In this document: positions 13,201 to 26,130 of the stretch, one piece after another
How the letters are laid out: the number at the start of each line of letters is the position of its first letter
Numbering within the stretch: the stretch's first letter is position 1
Assembly (NCBI GenBank): GCA_017590115.1
Contig: JAGGNK010013558.1
Coordinates: 7,979,969 to 8,043,968, forward strand
DNA length: 64,000 nucleotides
Source of the DNA: Montifringilla adamsi
Taxonomy: Eukaryota; Chordata; Aves; Passeriformes; Passeridae
Direction: 5' to 3'
Program-made: the position numbers and the translations under genes
Notes under the pieces: generated by a model
What the model was told of the DNA's origin: nothing
Database searches by the model: none
Seen by the model: only the letters and a program-made list of their open reading frames with translations

Positions 13201-16200
13201 AAAAAAAGGAAAGAAGGGCAGAGTCTGAATTTATGGGTTTGTATGTTCAGCTCCCTCATTTCTAATACAGTTGGAAAGATTGGTGCAGCAGGGGAGGAAA
13301 GGAGTGTGTGCCAGCCAGCTACATGCTTGATATCTTGAATATATCTTTATGTATGTGTGTGTGATGTTGCCATTGCTCCTCTCAGTGAGATTACACTGTG
13401 TATTTATTGTGTTGCACTATGAACTACCTGTAGTGAGAAAGATTTTGAAACCATTAAATTTGTGCCTATTTTCTCCTGTTTTCACAAATCTACAACAGGA
13501 GAGCTGTCCAGTCATTCAAAGCTTATTTAACATTTCCATCAACACTTCACTTCTGATTTTTCTGAATTTTTAAGGTCTGAATCTTTATGTATGTGGAGAC
13601 AAATGCTCTTCTCCTGTAAAACAATTGGGATCTGGATCTTTAAGGATGAGTTTGTGAGATACCTAAAAATACTTTTGCTGGTAAAAATGGATTTCCAATC
13701 AGTATGATATCAGACAAAATTGAGTCTTTCACTTAAAGATAATTTGTACAAAGACCAAAAAATTACCATTGATTTTTAAGCTCCAAATTGTACCTTTCTT
13801 TCAACTACAAATATAGCAAAGGCAGTAATAGGGACATAACCCAGAACTGAGATTTCTCTGTCGGTGGTAAGACAGCTTGGGTTTCCCCACTGTACACGGA
13901 ACTGCTGGGTGGAGATGGATTTCTCAGCCAGCCATATGCTTTCTCTGTCAGAAATGAGAGATGCTGCTAGGAAAAATCCCAAAGACAGGTACTGGGAATG
14001 AAAAAGGAGAAGAGATCAAAGAAAAGGTCTTTAATTAGAATTTAAGGATTGCTGCCAAAAGATTTTAAAGGGATAAACAGTGTTTTCATGCCATAGAAGA
14101 AACTGGACTTCAGGACTTTATAAGGAAACTTGCATTCATCTAAGGAACAAAATCAGTGTCGACAATTTGAATATCTAGCTTTTTCCTGATTTGATACTCA
14201 TCTATCTAAGGAATAAAACTGTCTCATTCCAATAATATTTAAATATCCTGCAAGCATGAATATCCAGCTCTGAAAAGTATTGATATGCTATTTTTCCTTA
14301 CTGACTGTCTGGAAAGGTGGATAGGAAAATGAAGTGGTGTGTTCATGGTCACACAAAAAAATTGTGACAAATTGTACAGCTTACTCAGAATAATACCCTG
14401 TCTCCCTTCAGCAGCATTCTATGAAAAATGCTGATGTATCATCTTGGGCTAGGGATTTTGTTAGTGGTAAAGCACAGGTACAGGTTTAATGCTGGTAACA
14501 TCAAAGCCCTGTATTCTGTGTTTTCTGTCACATGTTCTTACCCGTCTATCAAACCAAACAGGTGAGGAACCCCAAAGGGGTTATAGGCAAGAAACTTAGC
14601 ATACATCACCAATCTTGGAAGACACTACAAGAATTCATGGCACTGGAACCTTAAAAATGTTTCAGTAGCTGAGTTATGCAGAATTTGGAACAAGGAGAAA
14701 GAGCACAGCTGAAAAGTTTGTGTTGCTAACAAAGTGCATCATATCACCTCTTGCCAACTGGCCTGTATTAAAGGTGTGTCTTATCTTCTATGGCCAGCTG
14801 ATATTCCTTACATTGCATTAGTAAAGGAGATGGCTTGGGTTAATAAAATGTCTAAATCTCCTGAATGTCACAAACTGCCCCCAGTCACTCACTTCTGCCC
14901 AGCAGAGCTCCACAAACTGCAGGTGCATTGTGACTGCGTGCTGCACTGGGGTTATGGGGCTTAGCACCCACAGAGCAGACTCTTCCTCCCACAGGAGGAG
15001 AATCCAACATTGTCCTGGAGAATCCCTGCCCACAGAGCCTTTCCAAGGCAGGGCTGGGCTGACTTAGGATGAAGAGGAAGTTTCCAAGAAGGAGGTGTGG
15101 TGACTCTGAGCTTGGGGGATCTGTACTCGGGCCAAGGACAAACCAGGCTCAGCTGCTCCAGGGCAAAGGATTGGCAAATCTGATGTGATGCTCTGCTCCT
15201 ATAGGGCTCTCTGTCACTGTTTCTTCTATGGTTTTGGGTTCTTTAATTTATACTAAGGATTTTATCCTTGACCAAGTCCCTGTTTTCTGCAGGACACAAT
15301 TCCCATAAGGACACTTATCCTTTTTTTTTTTTTTTCTTTTGCATCATGTATTTACACAAAGACAAAGCATCTATAGCTTTCTAAATATCCTCAGCAATGC
15401 CTCTGCTCTGTGGTCATGAAGAACTCATATCTGTGAGCTGGAAAAAGGGACAATTTTTTTCCTCAGCAGGTCAATAAAATGATAGATGGATTTGAGTAGA
15501 ACTGCAGTAGACAGCACACACTTCATTCACTGTAGAAATAGCTAAAAAGACAAATTTATACTGAAGTGGATAATATTGGACTGTCTTGCAATCTACTAAA
15601 ATAAACTAGAGAAGACTGCCAGGGCTATGCATATTCACTCACATCTCTGTATAATACACATCATGGTGAGCAGCAGGTTTGGATACACTCTCCACTGGGT
15701 AAAAAGTAAAGGCAGCTAGGTTTTTGCAAAAGTAATCCACGTTGGGTTTATATTTAGATACATCAAAGTCTGATTTTCCTCTCTCTGTGATCAACCTTGC
15801 TTGATTTCAGAAGAGATATTCCTGTTTTGTACTTGTGGAAAGATGAGAATCCCACTCCTGAGGCTGATTTTTTCTTTCCCCTGTTACCCACATGCTGAAC
15901 AGTGTTGTTCTTCCTGCCAGGTGCTGAACTGCTTCTAGGATGTCTTGGCTCTCACTGCAGTACCCAGCCCACTACAAATTCTGCATTTCAGCCCAGTTGA
16001 ATCCTGCAGTACTATGAAAATGCACAAGTGATTGAAAAATAGCAGGCAGTATTTTAAGTCAGCAATTTGTATTCTACTTGGTTCTAAAGTAAAGAAATAA
16101 TGTTGCTGACTTTTCCCTACACTGTTTTGAAGCTCCTAAATATCTGCACATCACAGATTCTATTACAGCATTACATCAACAGCAGATAGCTAACTTAATA

Positions 16201-17807
16201 TTTTAAGGACTTTTACAAGTACTTTTCTCAGACACAATCAGTGCTGAGCAGTGATGTGCTCCACTTTCCAGGTCAGGTTTACAAAAGAATGTAGGTGTTT
16301 TAAGTTTTTGTCAGGGAAAATTCATGTAAGATTGGCACAAATGTCTAAGCACACACCTATCTGCCCTCATAGATACTTGCATACCTTTGACTAGTGTGGC
16401 TAGTCTACAAATAGGTAAACTGGGATATGCTAAAAAATATTTGAAACATGTCAGTGTAAATCCTCAATTGAGTACAGTGGATATAAACTTTTTTTTAAAT
16501 AATGTTAGCATAAACTTTATATGCATTTCATGAAATATTTCTATTTGAAATGTCTACAATTAAAAACTAAAGCCCTAAGCACTAAAACCCTAAAATTCCT
16601 TGTGCTGACCCAATGGAAAAGTCTAAAAAATATTCAATAGGTCTTAGAACTCTTTCATTTCTTTCCCTTAGAGGACTGCTTTGGCCATTAGTCAAAGCTG
16701 CTGATTAAAGCAAGTAGAGTCTTGCAGAATTTCTGAAGTAGCAAAAAGTAACCTCAGAGGCTCTGGGGGTTATTGGAGAGGGTTTCACCTTGGGTGAAAA
16801 CATTATTCCAATTCAAATGGAATTTCAGCTACAACATGCCCAGGTGCTCAGGGGAGAGCTGCATGCCTGGAGCACAGGGAGGAAGGTGGCAGGGCTGCAG
16901 CATCACTGCCTGGGCCCCAGGATCCACTGTAAATCCATGACAAAATCCCTGTGTCAAAGAGTCTCTAGAGCCTCCACAGCAAGGTTCAAGTACTGTGACT
17001 TCAAGCTGTGAAAAAAACTCTCAGGTGCTGCAGATATCTTGGCTGACATTTGCTTCACTTAATAGGCTGACAAATGCTCCAGCTCTGGGAAATGATCAGG
17101 ACTGGAAGAGGGTCCCGGGACAGCTGCTGCAATGTGGGGGATGGGCTTGTCCAGTGCCACTCCTCCAAGGCAGGCACAAATCCATTTTGAATTTGCACAT
17201 TGGATTTCCTGCAACACTGGCAACAGCAGCTCCGCCTCTCAAAGGGCAAAGCAGATGAAAAGAGCTGTGTCTGTGCAGCTCACACATAGCTATAGGAGTT
17301 CCAGGGACAGCAGACCTTATGTCTGGGTTGGAGATTTTTTTCCTGTTTTGTCTGTTCTAAATAATGCTGCTCTTGATAACTTCCGTCTGCAGCATCTTGT
17401 GAAGACTCACTGCTTCTGAAGTTTGTGCATCTTGTGTTGGGCAGTGTCTTTAATTTGGAGATACTTTATCTCCACTGTATTGCAAAACTTCCCCTGTTTA
17501 AGGTGTTAAGATAATCAAGAATAAAAGATATGATGTTGGCCAGATTCCCTGGCTGAATAAGCAGGTAGAGTTCCACTGACTCTAATGGCTTCTGACAGCT
17601 GTGAATTTGATCCCATACCTTCCCTGCATAATAAGATTTAAAATAATGTGAGTTTAAGGTAGGGCAGGAAGCCCTGGATGAAATATCTTATTGCATTGAT
17701 TTGTCTCTTATTTTCTGTCCTATGAGAATACCCAAGTTGCAAATAAAGGGTCAAGAAGGACATTTAGCAATATATGGTTTATACAGTATTAAAAGACCAT
17801 CTCATAG
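10273..17807. other. Long non-coding stretch
   Basis: No gene, RNA gene or transposon is supported. The 14960-15190 and 16740-17300 segments are somewhat richer in G+C and may be decayed repeats, but I cannot assign a family. A T15 run lies at 15321-15335. Confidence 0.45.
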
Positions 17808-17823
17808 TTAATCATATGATTAA
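17808..17823. promoter_or_regulatory. 16-bp perfect palindrome, homeodomain-like
   Basis: TTAATCATATGATTAA is its own reverse complement. It contains two ATGATTAA words on opposite strands around CATATG, which is both an E-box and a homeodomain-type setting. Function is unknown. Confidence 0.4.
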
Positions 17824-20800
17824 TTTCTACAAGAAGGCTCCACTAAGTCTGCAATAAAAAGAAGTAATGAGGTTTTATAATAAAATTGAAAAGCTTCTGT
17901 GATGCACACTGAAGTCTTTTATATAGAAAGGTAAGAAAAACCAGTTGTCTTCCTTTCAGTCCACAGATTGCTGCAATAGCTTTCTCTGTGAGAGTCTTGG
18001 GCCCTGGAATGACATCTACTCCTGCCTTGAAATGGTCAAGTTATAGGGTATGTTTTAGGACCCTTTTCCTTTTGGAAGATGTATTTAAAGAGTGAGGGAA
18101 GTTTCATAAACTGCCTAAAGTACTGTTATTATGCTACTGGCACTTTATAGTAAGAGTTGTTGATCTACAGGAGGTTTGAGGCTGAGGTGTATAGGATGGC
18201 ACTGTAACTGTATAAGAACTGCCTGCTCCCTCAGAGACTGTGGAGGCACACATTCACATTTCAAATAGCAAGCAATAAATCTTACTGCAGTGCTAAACCA
18301 GCCATTGTTGTAGTGACTTGGCACTCAAGCTCTGTATTGTGAGCATTTTCAGCAAGCACATTAAATTCCACTGAAAATCTCAAGATGTATATAAGGACAT
18401 CAGCTTTCCCAAGGACTAGAAAGATCAAGGATTTGTGAAAAATGCCGAGTTGAAAGAGGGAATCCAGAATAATGCAGCTGAATACTAATCCACTGGCAAA
18501 GCGTGCTGTAAACTGGCTTCAGTTGGGTCCTATTCCAAACTAAAGGGAGTTTGCTTGTATGGGATCCTGGAGAGAAAGCCTCAGCTGGTAAATTCCAGTT
18601 CTCTGCTCACCAAAGAAGGTGGCTCTTTTTAAAAACATCAGAGGGGTCTCATGTACTCTGTTTGGGATCCAGCAATGTGCTGTAGCAGCTATTGCAGCTC
18701 ACGGGAAGCAATTTTTCTGCCAAGTCACGTTTACAGCCTCAGCGCTGAGGCCAGCAGTAGGTTTGGCAATGCAGGAGTGGTCCAGGTGAGCCTGAGGTTT
18801 GAGTCTATTAAGGGCATTTCTGGAGCACGGTACATTTCCTGTGTATGGATATGTATTTTACTAAATTTGCTATGTCAGTCCAGTCACCAGTGATTAGTCA
18901 GTGTATAATGTTTCCAGGAAAGTAGTTACTGTGACATTTATTCTTAATGTTTCTTGCTTAAACTGTATTCTGAAAAGTACTTCAGTTTACCTCATTGAAG
19001 TTAAAGAGAAGTATGCCAAAGTGCCTTTGGCCACTATTTGCACAGAGGCCACCACTTAAAGCATTTTATCTAAATTAACAAAGTCACCCAGGCTCCAGAA
19101 GACCAGGAATTCCTAACTGGAACAAGCCATTAACTCTGTGATGTCCTGCTTGGCTTGTGAAAAACCTGCAGAGACTTCTAGTCTTGTCCTCAGGAAAGAC
19201 CAGAAAAATAGTTGTAAGACCAAACTGACAGTCCCACACATTCTGAATCTGAAATTGTTTTAGTTGATGGATCAGAAATTCCTCAAGTCCTTTATGACAG
19301 TTAAATATTACTCAAAAATTTTCACTACTTGGATTATTGTCTGATTTTTTTCCTCAACATAACTTAGAACACAGCCCCTTGAGATGAGGCTGTTGGAGGA
19401 TTCTGACTCTTTATAAACAGAATATGCTGTTAAAATAAAAAGGAGTTTCTCACCTTTCATAATTTCTGCATAATTTTCTAATTTCACTCATGTAATCTTT
19501 CTTTCATGTAAACCTGCAAATTTTAAGCATGTAGTAGGAATAACTATTTTAAAATATTTTTGTTTTCCTTATTAAAATAAAAAAAAACAGCTAAAGACCC
19601 CCAGACAACTAACAGCAGTTATTTCAGCCTATCTCTTATGTGCAAGAAGTGTTTTGGATTTGACTAATGTGAAGGCTTGCTAGCAAAACACTTACACGAC
19701 TCCAGTTCTAAACCCAAAGACCTTCCTTAAGTCTACAGACAGTCTTTTGGGGTCAGTACTTCGACTGGAATTAAAATATGCCTTATTTTGGTTTTTGGTT
19801 TTTTTTTTTTCTGTAGTTCAGGAGTAGTAGGAGCATCTTGGGTTTTGCAATTAGAAAGGTCTACAGGGAATTTTGTGATAACTCTTCAAAAAGGCCTCCA
19901 GATTCTGACTGATTCATGTAGAAAATGTCTTCGGGCAGATTAAGTTCTTTGAGAACCTCTACAAACTTCAATACAAAGTTTCTCCCTTTAGTTTACCCTA
20001 AAACCCTTCTTCCTTTTAAGAAGTAGGAAAAAAAAATACAGGCAAGATTAAGAAATGGCAGATCTACAAAGCTGGGCAAGCTGGAATGAAAGCATTGCAA
20101 ATATGCAGCTGTGATATGAGCAGTTTGAGAAGACCAGCCGTAGAGTTGCATGCAATTTCAAAGATTTACAGTGAAAGCAAGCTAAATAATTTTTAGAAGC
20201 AACCAAAGAATGTCAGTGTCTGCAGGTCTCAAAAAACACTTAAGGCTGAATATCAGGCAGAAACTGATCTCTGGATTTGTAGTTTTGTTTGCTATTATGG
20301 TTTTTACAGCATGCTGAGATAAATTGATGTTTCTGCTAAAGGGATTACATACCTTGGAAATCTCCCAGACTGCCGAATCTGCCTTTAAGAAAGCATTTCT
20401 TATGAGATCTTCCCTAATGCACTAAATAGCCTTTTAGATTGAGGGCAAACTGGAAATACTCTATGATCCCTCTTCTGCATTGCTTAGTAAGAGTAGAACA
20501 AATCCCCGAGTCCTTATAAAATCATTACTGAAATTATTAGGCATTTTGTCTGATTAGGGATCGACTTTAAACTGAGCAGAGGCTTCATGGCTTTTCCCCA
20601 TGGGACCTCCAAGGCTGATCAAAGTTAGATTACTAATGCTCTGTGACTTATTCCCTTATGACTAAAATTTAAAGGGCACAAAAATAGGTTGAAACAGGAG
20701 ACAGTCATCAATTCTAAATATTGGAAAACCTAAGAGGCACGAGTGAAACACATGCATATGTATTTTATTTTTCATGTATTTCATACATGAGTGTGAGCAC

Positions 20801-23800
20801 ATTTTCATTCTCATCTTTCATGTGTCACCTTGAACGCATAAGCATGTGAAATTATGGGCAGCAGGGTTAGTATTATGTTACCCACAGTACTGATGTTGAA
20901 ACTGAAATACATAATAAAACAATCACTGCCACAAAAGCATCAGGCTACAGTGTCACACATATCACTTCTAACTATGGAAAAACACATGGGTCAAAAATTA
21001 CGGAAATTCTTCTTATATATATGAATTCTTTAAACTGTGGTTCAAAGGATGCAGGCAGTGAGTAGGAGAATAGCTTTTGTGGGTGGAATTATCTGTCAAA
21101 GGGAAAATTCCACTTTGTCATAGGAACAAAACTTTATTATTTGTCATCACATCTGCCCTGATGATATCAACACTGGCTGCTTTCCCCAAACTACATAAAG
21201 ATGTAAGCAGTTGGCAGACCTGATGACAATATGTAAATTACTCAGAGTGAACCTAATCTTGTATAATAAATGCCAATTTGACTCTAAATTTGTTAACAAT
21301 ATTTTAATGTGGTAATTGAGGTCAAGGGAGAATCCAGTTAAATGCTAAGCTATCTATAACTGTCAGTGTTAAATAGTACTTAGGTATCCTTGCTGAAAAT
21401 CAGATACCAGGTTAACATATATCATTGGTCTTTGCAGCCAGAAATTAAATAAAGTTTATTAGTCTTGGCAGCATGTAAGTATATTAGTTTAGAAATGTGC
21501 AACTGCAATTATCCATAGTTTTTTGGACTTGTTTTGTACCACAACAGACCTGTAATTGCACTTTTTTCCTGTTCTGTATATAATTTTGATTAGAAATCAA
21601 GTAATAAATACATGCCTAAAGGCCTCTGGAAATTAACTGGCATGTATCTGTTCTGTCAGCTAAAATTGACGAGGTTCAATTTTAACCATTCTATTCATGG
21701 TTTCACTTATCATTGCTTCTTTAAAAAGATTTCCAGCATCATGATAGACATGCAAGTGATGAACTTCTGTAGTAGCTACACTGAACTGAAATGATTTTGT
21801 CTATTAAAATATTCTGATTTCCCCTGAAGGTATGGGTATTCATTAAAAAATGTGTAAGTAATTGTGAGTCTATATGTGTCTATCCTCTTATTACAGCTTG
21901 GGTGTAACTGCAACAGGTATAGAGGGGTTTTGCAATAATCTCCCTCATGTCTCCTCCATTTAGCATGGAAATGAAGGGTCTTCTCTTTCCCTTATACCCA
22001 AGCACAAATAAATTCATTATAGGTGACATGAACAGACTCTTGTAAGCTCGAGGAAATCCAAAAATTTATTTTTTAAAATATGGAAAAGAGGAAGATTTTT
22101 ATTTGTTGGGTGTTTTGGTTTTTTTCTTTAAGTGTATGTTTCACCTGAGTGTCATTTCAGCCAAAGCAGAACTGTGCAATTTCCTTATCTTAGTTTTGTC
22201 ACTTGTTAAATGGTCTCTACGTTCAGCATAAAAAGAGAACTTTTTCCCCACTGGAAATCAGCCTCCTTCAGTGTCATCAACCCCCTTTTTGCAAGGGAAA
22301 GTATTGATTGAGAGGAGTGGTTTGTCTCTGGGATCACCAGAGACAAACATGTGCAGTGTGTGTGGAAGAGATTCTGTGAAAAACACGAGTCTCTCACTTT
22401 CTCTGGTCCCAGACAAGGAGAATGGGGAGTTCCCACGCCAACCCTTGCACTGTCAGATACTTTCTGTGCACTGTGGGACAGCTAGGGAATTTCTGTGCAC
22501 CACCCTCCTTGGTGAGGAGAGGCAGAGCACTCAGATTTTGCATGCACAGATTCTGCTCTTTAAAACAGCTCCTCAGACCCTTCACAGATGCTGGGAGGTA
22601 CTGGTGAAGTGGGCACAAGGCTGTGGTGGATGACAGAAATAGGGATTCAGAGTACTACAGAATAGAAAGGAGTTCAGTAACAGAAATCATTTTTTTAAAA
22701 AATCTTGTGGAAAATGTGGAGGTCCTGGCTCATTTGGTTCCAACAATGCTTGCTCAGGACAGACAACAGCTGCTTCTGTAGCACTCCTTACCATTGTGGC
22801 TCTGTTCTTAGTGGAGCACTGTGTGTGTTAATGGCCTAACAATGGTGATTTCCAGTAGCTTTAGAGGAATTACTGTTTAATTCAGGATTTCAGACTTTAA
22901 TAAAAAAATTCGTATTCAATTTTAGTTCCAGGAAGGATAGACAATATCTTATTTTATCTGATCCTTTAAATATAAAACATTATCTTGCATTCTGAACACT
23001 CAGGACTCTGTAGAGGCATTACTGCCTATAATTACCCTGACATCTATCTCAGCTAATCTGGTTGGTTTGGGTATTATTTAGCACCTTGTAAACTTTGCAG
23101 ATCTTATAGGTCTGAACTGGCTGAATCACAAGATAAGTAATAGCTTCAATAAAATCTGCTTTGGTGGAAACACTTCATGATCGAATTTAGAGAACAAGTA
23201 AAAAAGTTCTGTGTATAATCCCTCCCTCCTTATTAGTGCTCATAAAGAATAGCACCACCATAAAGTACACTTATCCAGTGAATAAAGGTACAGCATGATA
23301 AAGCAGTTAACAAAAAGCTGATGTTAAATTTAAGCAGGTTCGATTATTTCTACTTCCTCTGATTTCAGGCTCCCGTTGCAGGCAGTGGGGATGTTTGTCT
23401 GGGGGAAGAAGGGAACGCTGGGCAAGGACTTTAGGATTTAGCCCCAGGCTTCAAAGTGGATTTAATAAAAACAAGTAATAACCTGCAATACACTGTAAAC
23501 CCTGCAAGGTATAAGAAAGGAGAAGGTTGGCTGAAAATGACTGTGCTTTTCAATAGCAGTGAAGTGTGGGCTATTCACAGTTAACATAGCAGATCTTGGA
23601 AGTCTGGTTCAAATCCCTTTGAAGTCAGTGCTTGTTACACAGACTCTGAATCAGGTGAGTGGCTTGTGCATTCACTGATCAGCCTAACATTTCTAGAATC
23701 TTCAGTCATTAGAGTGGTTATAAGTTCACTGATGCCCAAACGCATTAAAAATTGCATCACAGGTGCTGTTAATTCTCATCTGCCTGTTTGCAAATTACAC

Positions 23801-24165
23801 TCCAGGTATTACTGTGGCACCTGAACAAAAGATTGTGATATAATCTGGAGAAGTAGCACTATCAAAATCCCCACCAGGACTGAATGCAGTGTCTTGATTA
23901 TCACACCTTCACATGTCATTTAAGAATAATGTCCTTGTCTTTATTGGGAGCCAGGGCTGACATACAAAAACATTATTAGTAGCTCAGCTAGAGCAGCTGG
24001 AGCGCTGCAATGGCACTGAATGCAGAAGAAGCAGTTCAGCCACAGAGCATCTTTTGTCTAGCAGTATTTCCTGCTCATCCTCAAGGGAATCCAACTAAAC
24101 CCTGGACATTCAAACCCAGAAAATTGCTCTGGCCTTGGCTGGACTAATAGAAGTCAAAACTTCAA
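17824..24165. other. Long non-coding stretch
   Basis: No gene is supported. The segment at 22270-22640 has overlapping open frames on both strands (up to 120 codons) and higher G+C, but no recognisable protein motif. A T-run lies near 19798-19812. An isolated tRNA B-box-like word at 23606 has no tRNA body around it. Confidence 0.45.
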
Positions 24166-24169
24166 TCAG

Positions 24170-24360
24170 GCACTTATTAGTTACTTTGCACACGCGATAT
24201 AAGGTGCCTTTGTTGGTGGCAAACAAGTGCAATTGCAACTTGGAATTGACAATGAATTTTTTTGCTATCTTTGACTGCTCAATATAAGGTTAGGATTGGG
24301 TCATGTACCAGGGCTTTTACCAAATTAATGCTATCAGGGGAATTACGCTTAAATGGAATT
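24170..24360. promoter_or_regulatory. Candidate conserved non-coding element
   Basis: This non-repetitive block includes CpG-containing words in an AT-rich context (CACACGCGATATAAGG, AATTACGCTTAAATGG), AATTAATG-type homeodomain cores and a SOX-like CCTTTGTTGG. The texture is enhancer-like. Conservation is inferred, not seen. Confidence 0.3.
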
Positions 24361-25655
24361 CTTTCTATCTAAACAATTTAATCTAGTTTTTCTCTGTGGT
24401 TTTTCTTTGTCACTTGGTATGAGTTTATAAAATAATTCGGACAAGTCAACAAATGAAAAATACATAGAAAGTCATGTTTTGAAACAGAAAAATTGGTGTA
24501 GGCATCAGATGTTGTATTGCTGCCTAAACCTGAAAGTTCTAAGCAGCTTCTGGGTTTTTTTTTCCTTTGCAAATCTTAGGATTTTCCAACTTGCTGTTGA
24601 TAGGACATACTAGTTTAGGCTAAATCTAGGATATCTCCCTGGATTTTAGAAAGGTAATTTGTAGTTTTACTGAGTCCTATGTAGCATCATCAATTATTTA
24701 CCATGAGTAATTCTCTACTAATAATGAGAAATTATTCATACACAACTCAGTTAAAGGCCACTACAAAGCTGTAGCTGCATAAAGACTATTTATTTATAAA
24801 TGAAATCTGCAGAAGTCCACCAAAGATGCATCTTGTGCATTTGCCTTTCAGGGTGATGCTTGATCACATGAAATGACAAAGCTTTTCTTGCCCCATGGGT
24901 TATTCCAGGTGTAGAACATTGCCAGAAATAGAAAAGAAAAATAGCGTATAAGCAATATGAGGATTTAGTGAGGTTCCACAACAATATCTGACTTCAGAGC
25001 CACAGATTAGAAGAATAAAAACAAGTGTAAGCACAAACTTTCGAACTTATGAATGCAGAGTCATCATTTGGACTGATGACTCCAAATCTCACTGAAAGTA
25101 ACTGAGGTCTGACACCCCATTTGAGCCGACTGAGTCAGAAAGAAAACCTTTTGGGATCACCTTCTCAAACACCTCCTGCTGACCACAGAAATCAAAAGGA
25201 ACCTCTTGGAGTTGTTTAGGTCTTCAAACCTTGTGTATGTCAGGCGGAAGTCAAAACTGACATTCTTGTTTCCTTAGCTACATTTCTGCCATTTGAGCTG
25301 AAACACTCAGGACTCTGCAATACTCAAACAAAAATATGTTTTGCTCACAATTACATGTTTAACATGTTATTATACTTTGGGTTTGCTTTATATTATCCCC
25401 TTCTTTTTTTGACAACACTTACATTGACAGTATCAAAGATAACTTTAAGCGAAAAATATTTATAATAGAAATGGAGAACAATTTTCATTTAATAACATGT
25501 TTCTATCAGCAACAGGGAAGGAAGCAATGTTATGGAGTCAAATCATATCCTCCAAGAATTTAAAATTAAAATTGAAGGATAAAAAGAAGTCTGGGTGATA
25601 AGGTTTTTGTACAACTATATCAAAGCTAGCTTTCAAAGGGAACAGTAGCTAATAA
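24361..25655. other. Non-coding stretch
   Basis: Nothing beyond ordinary AT-rich sequence. No gene, repeat family or RNA gene is recognisable. Confidence 0.5.
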
Positions 25656-25659
25656 AAAA

Positions 25660-25900
25660 CTATAAATGCTCTGCCAACAAAAGCCTATGTGACCTAAATG
25701 GCAACATACAGGTTTCTATAAATAGCGCTGTTTCTTCTTTATTACATTAACAACATTTTGCATGTGCTTAATCAATGGACTTTTAATCAGTTAATTTTGA
25801 TTGTATTTGTGTGCTTATTTTGATAAATTATTTTAATATACTCTAATTTTAACTATGTAAGTATAGGCTGGTAGTCAATGAAGTTTAATTTGAAAGGAGT
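25660..25900. promoter_or_regulatory. Candidate conserved non-coding element
   Basis: Very AT-rich but not low-complexity. It has dense homeodomain-type cores (TTAATCA, GTTAATTTTGATT, AAATTATTTTAAT), a TATAAATAGCGC word that resembles a MEF2/TATA element, and a TGACCT half-site. The texture is typical of developmental enhancers in gene deserts. Confidence 0.3.
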
Positions 25901-25940
25901 GCTTTCACCACTGACAACAATTTAATTAATTTTTTATATT

Positions 25941-25973
25941 CTTCATGGCTAAGAAGCAATCTTAGCCATGAAG
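25941..25973. repeat. Perfect 14-bp inverted repeat (hairpin)
   Basis: CTTCATGGCTAAGA (25941-25954) pairs exactly with TCTTAGCCATGAAG (25960-25973) around the 5-nt spacer AGCAA. The word GCTAAGAAGCAA in the left arm recurs as a direct repeat about 35 bp downstream. This suggests local template-switching or slippage rather than an RNA gene. Confidence 0.85.
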
Positions 25974-26120
25974 CAATTCTTAGCTAAGAAGCAACCTTTG
26001 TTGTCCTACCACCTGAATGAATTGTGCATGATAGCGGAACATAGCTAGGGCTTTTTATATCAAGATATCTGCCAATTTAAACCCCATCAAGAAGTTCAAG
26101 TACATCTCTATAATAGCTGT

Positions 26121-26130
26121 TGATTGACAG
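26121..26130 (+). promoter_or_regulatory. Perfect PBX-MEIS/PREP composite site
   Basis: TGATTGACAG matches exactly the decameric consensus bound by PBX together with MEIS or PREP TALE homeodomain proteins. It sits about 220 bp from the AT-rich enhancer-like block at 25660-25900. Binding is inferred from the motif only. Confidence 0.4.

Noticed and set aside
15000..15190. Decayed CR1-type LINE fragment
   Set aside because: A few words recall CR1, but I could not find its diagnostic 3' end repeat or a continuous match, so no call was made.
23606..23616. tRNA B-box-like GGTTCAAATCC
   Set aside because: There is no A box, acceptor stem or cloverleaf around it.
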